Source: SAR324 cluster bacterium
GTDB lineage: Bacteria; Bdellovibrionota; UBA2361; JAAZON01
NCBI GenBank assembly: GCA_012797725.1
Contig: JAAZON010000349.1
Coordinates: forward strand, 1-6,124
Direction of reading: 5' to 3'
Length of the DNA stretch: 6,124 nucleotides
Below, one piece after another: positions 5,562 to 6,124 of this stretch. The first letter of the stretch is position 1. The number at the start of each line of letters is the position of its first letter. The notes under the pieces were generated by a model. The model saw only the letters and a program-made list of their open reading frames with translations. It was not told where the DNA came from and ran no database searches. The position numbers and the translations under genes were made by a program.

Positions 5562-6124
5562 AAAGTATTTTGGTTATTGCAGTAAACAGCTATAGAGAAG
5601 CTGTGCGGAGCAAAATTCTTTACACCATGTTCGTATTTGCTATCATTTTAATCCTGGCTGCCTTTTTCTTCGGGACAGTCTCAATAGGAAGCCAATCCGT
5701 TGTTATTCAAAATTTCGGACTTTTTGCAATTTCAGTTTTCACGGTCGCATTTGCATGCATATCAGGCTCCAGCTTTCTCTTTAAAGAACTTAAGCATCGA
5801 ACCATATTTACTGTCCTTTCACGTCCAGTTTCTAGATGGCAATTCATAGTCGGCAAGTATCTTGGAATGCTCATGACCGTGACTGTTATGATAATTATCA
5901 TGGGAGCTGGCCTTTCCCTTTTTGTTTATGCAATAGAAGGAGCCCTCTCGCATTTATTAGTGAAGGCTTACTATAACATTTGGCTTGAGCTAACAATAAT
6001 CTGCGCGGCAGCTATATTTTTTTCCTCAATCGTTGTTACCCCTCTGTTGAGGGGACTATTAACTTTTGGAATTTTTTTAGCAGGCCGTTCAGTTGAATAT
6101 TTATTATACTTTGTCAAAGATCGC
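5558..6124 (+). CDS. ABC-2-type transporter permease, 3' end beyond the window
   Basis: The ATG at 5558 overlaps the ATPase stop (ATGA) and has AAGGA at 5545-5549, eight bases upstream. The frame stays open for 189 codons to the window edge, so the protein is C-terminally incomplete here. Hydrophobic segments lie at about residues 22-42, 51-71, 102-125, 140-161 and 163-175. The cytoplasmic loop after the second segment reads KELKHRTIFTVLSRPVSRW (76-94), the E(x)nRTI..LSRPVSR motif of ABC-2-type permeases of the NosY/GldF-like kind (COG1277). With the preceding ATPase it should form an inner-membrane exporter or a mechanical envelope complex. The substrate is unknown, and the missing C-terminus (usually the last one or two membrane helices) would be needed for subfamily placement. 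Confidence 0.9.
   Translation, partial: MKSILVIAVNSYREAVRSKILYTMFVFAIILILAAFFFGTVSIGSQSVVIQNFGLFAISVFTVAFACISGSSFLFKELKHRTIFTVLSRPVSRWQFIVGKYLGMLMTVTVMIIIMGAGLSLFVYAIEGALSHLLVKAYYNIWLELTIICAAAIFFSSIVVTPLLRGLLTFGIFLAGRSVEYLLYFVKDR

Overview
This is a 6.1 kb stretch of a bacterial chromosome of moderately low GC. It carries five genes: one complete housekeeping gene, one secreted protein of unknown role, and a three-gene transporter operon whose last gene runs off the right edge. The use of ATG starts, AGGAG-type ribosome binding sites and the standard code all fit bacteria. The trio of membrane-anchored TPR protein, ABC ATPase and ABC-2-type permease, in that order, is one I associate with deltaproteobacterial-type Gram-negative lineages. 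The lineage is an inference at low to moderate confidence; nothing here fixes the species.

Left part (1-1682). A short leader with a weak sigma70-like promoter and traces of a possible upstream reading frame precedes cysS, cysteinyl-tRNA synthetase, on the + strand. CysRS is complete, with all signature motifs and zinc ligands.

Middle (1683-1973). cysS converges with a minus-strand gene, and the gap between them is packed with secondary structure. There is a 17-bp stem-loop just after cysS, then a 227-bp segment bounded by perfect 14-bp inverted repeats (1753-1766 and 1966-1979). Inside it lie a 39-nt hairpin, a GC-rich nested stem module and a third copy of the TCTAGAGCG terminal motif. The right inverted repeat supplies the last codon and stop codon of the convergent gene. 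This segment looks like a non-coding palindromic element (MITE-like or REP-like) and is the most unusual part of the window.

Centre (1974-3470, minus strand). A 498-residue exported protein has a signal peptide, three beta-sandwich segments resembling carboxypeptidase regulatory-like domains, a Pro/Thr-rich linker and a cysteine-containing, basic C-terminal region that I do not recognise.

Right part (3471-6124). A 242-bp divergent intergenic region holds a perfect 8-bp-arm palindrome and a TATAAT promoter. It leads into a tightly coupled operon: TPR protein, then ABC ATPase (1-bp gap), then permease (ATGA overlap). The ATPase and permease should form an ABC-2-type exporter or envelope machine; the TPR protein, probably facing the periplasm, is likely its accessory. 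The substrate cannot be told from the sequence. I see no CRISPR array, tRNA, rRNA, integrase or defence system.
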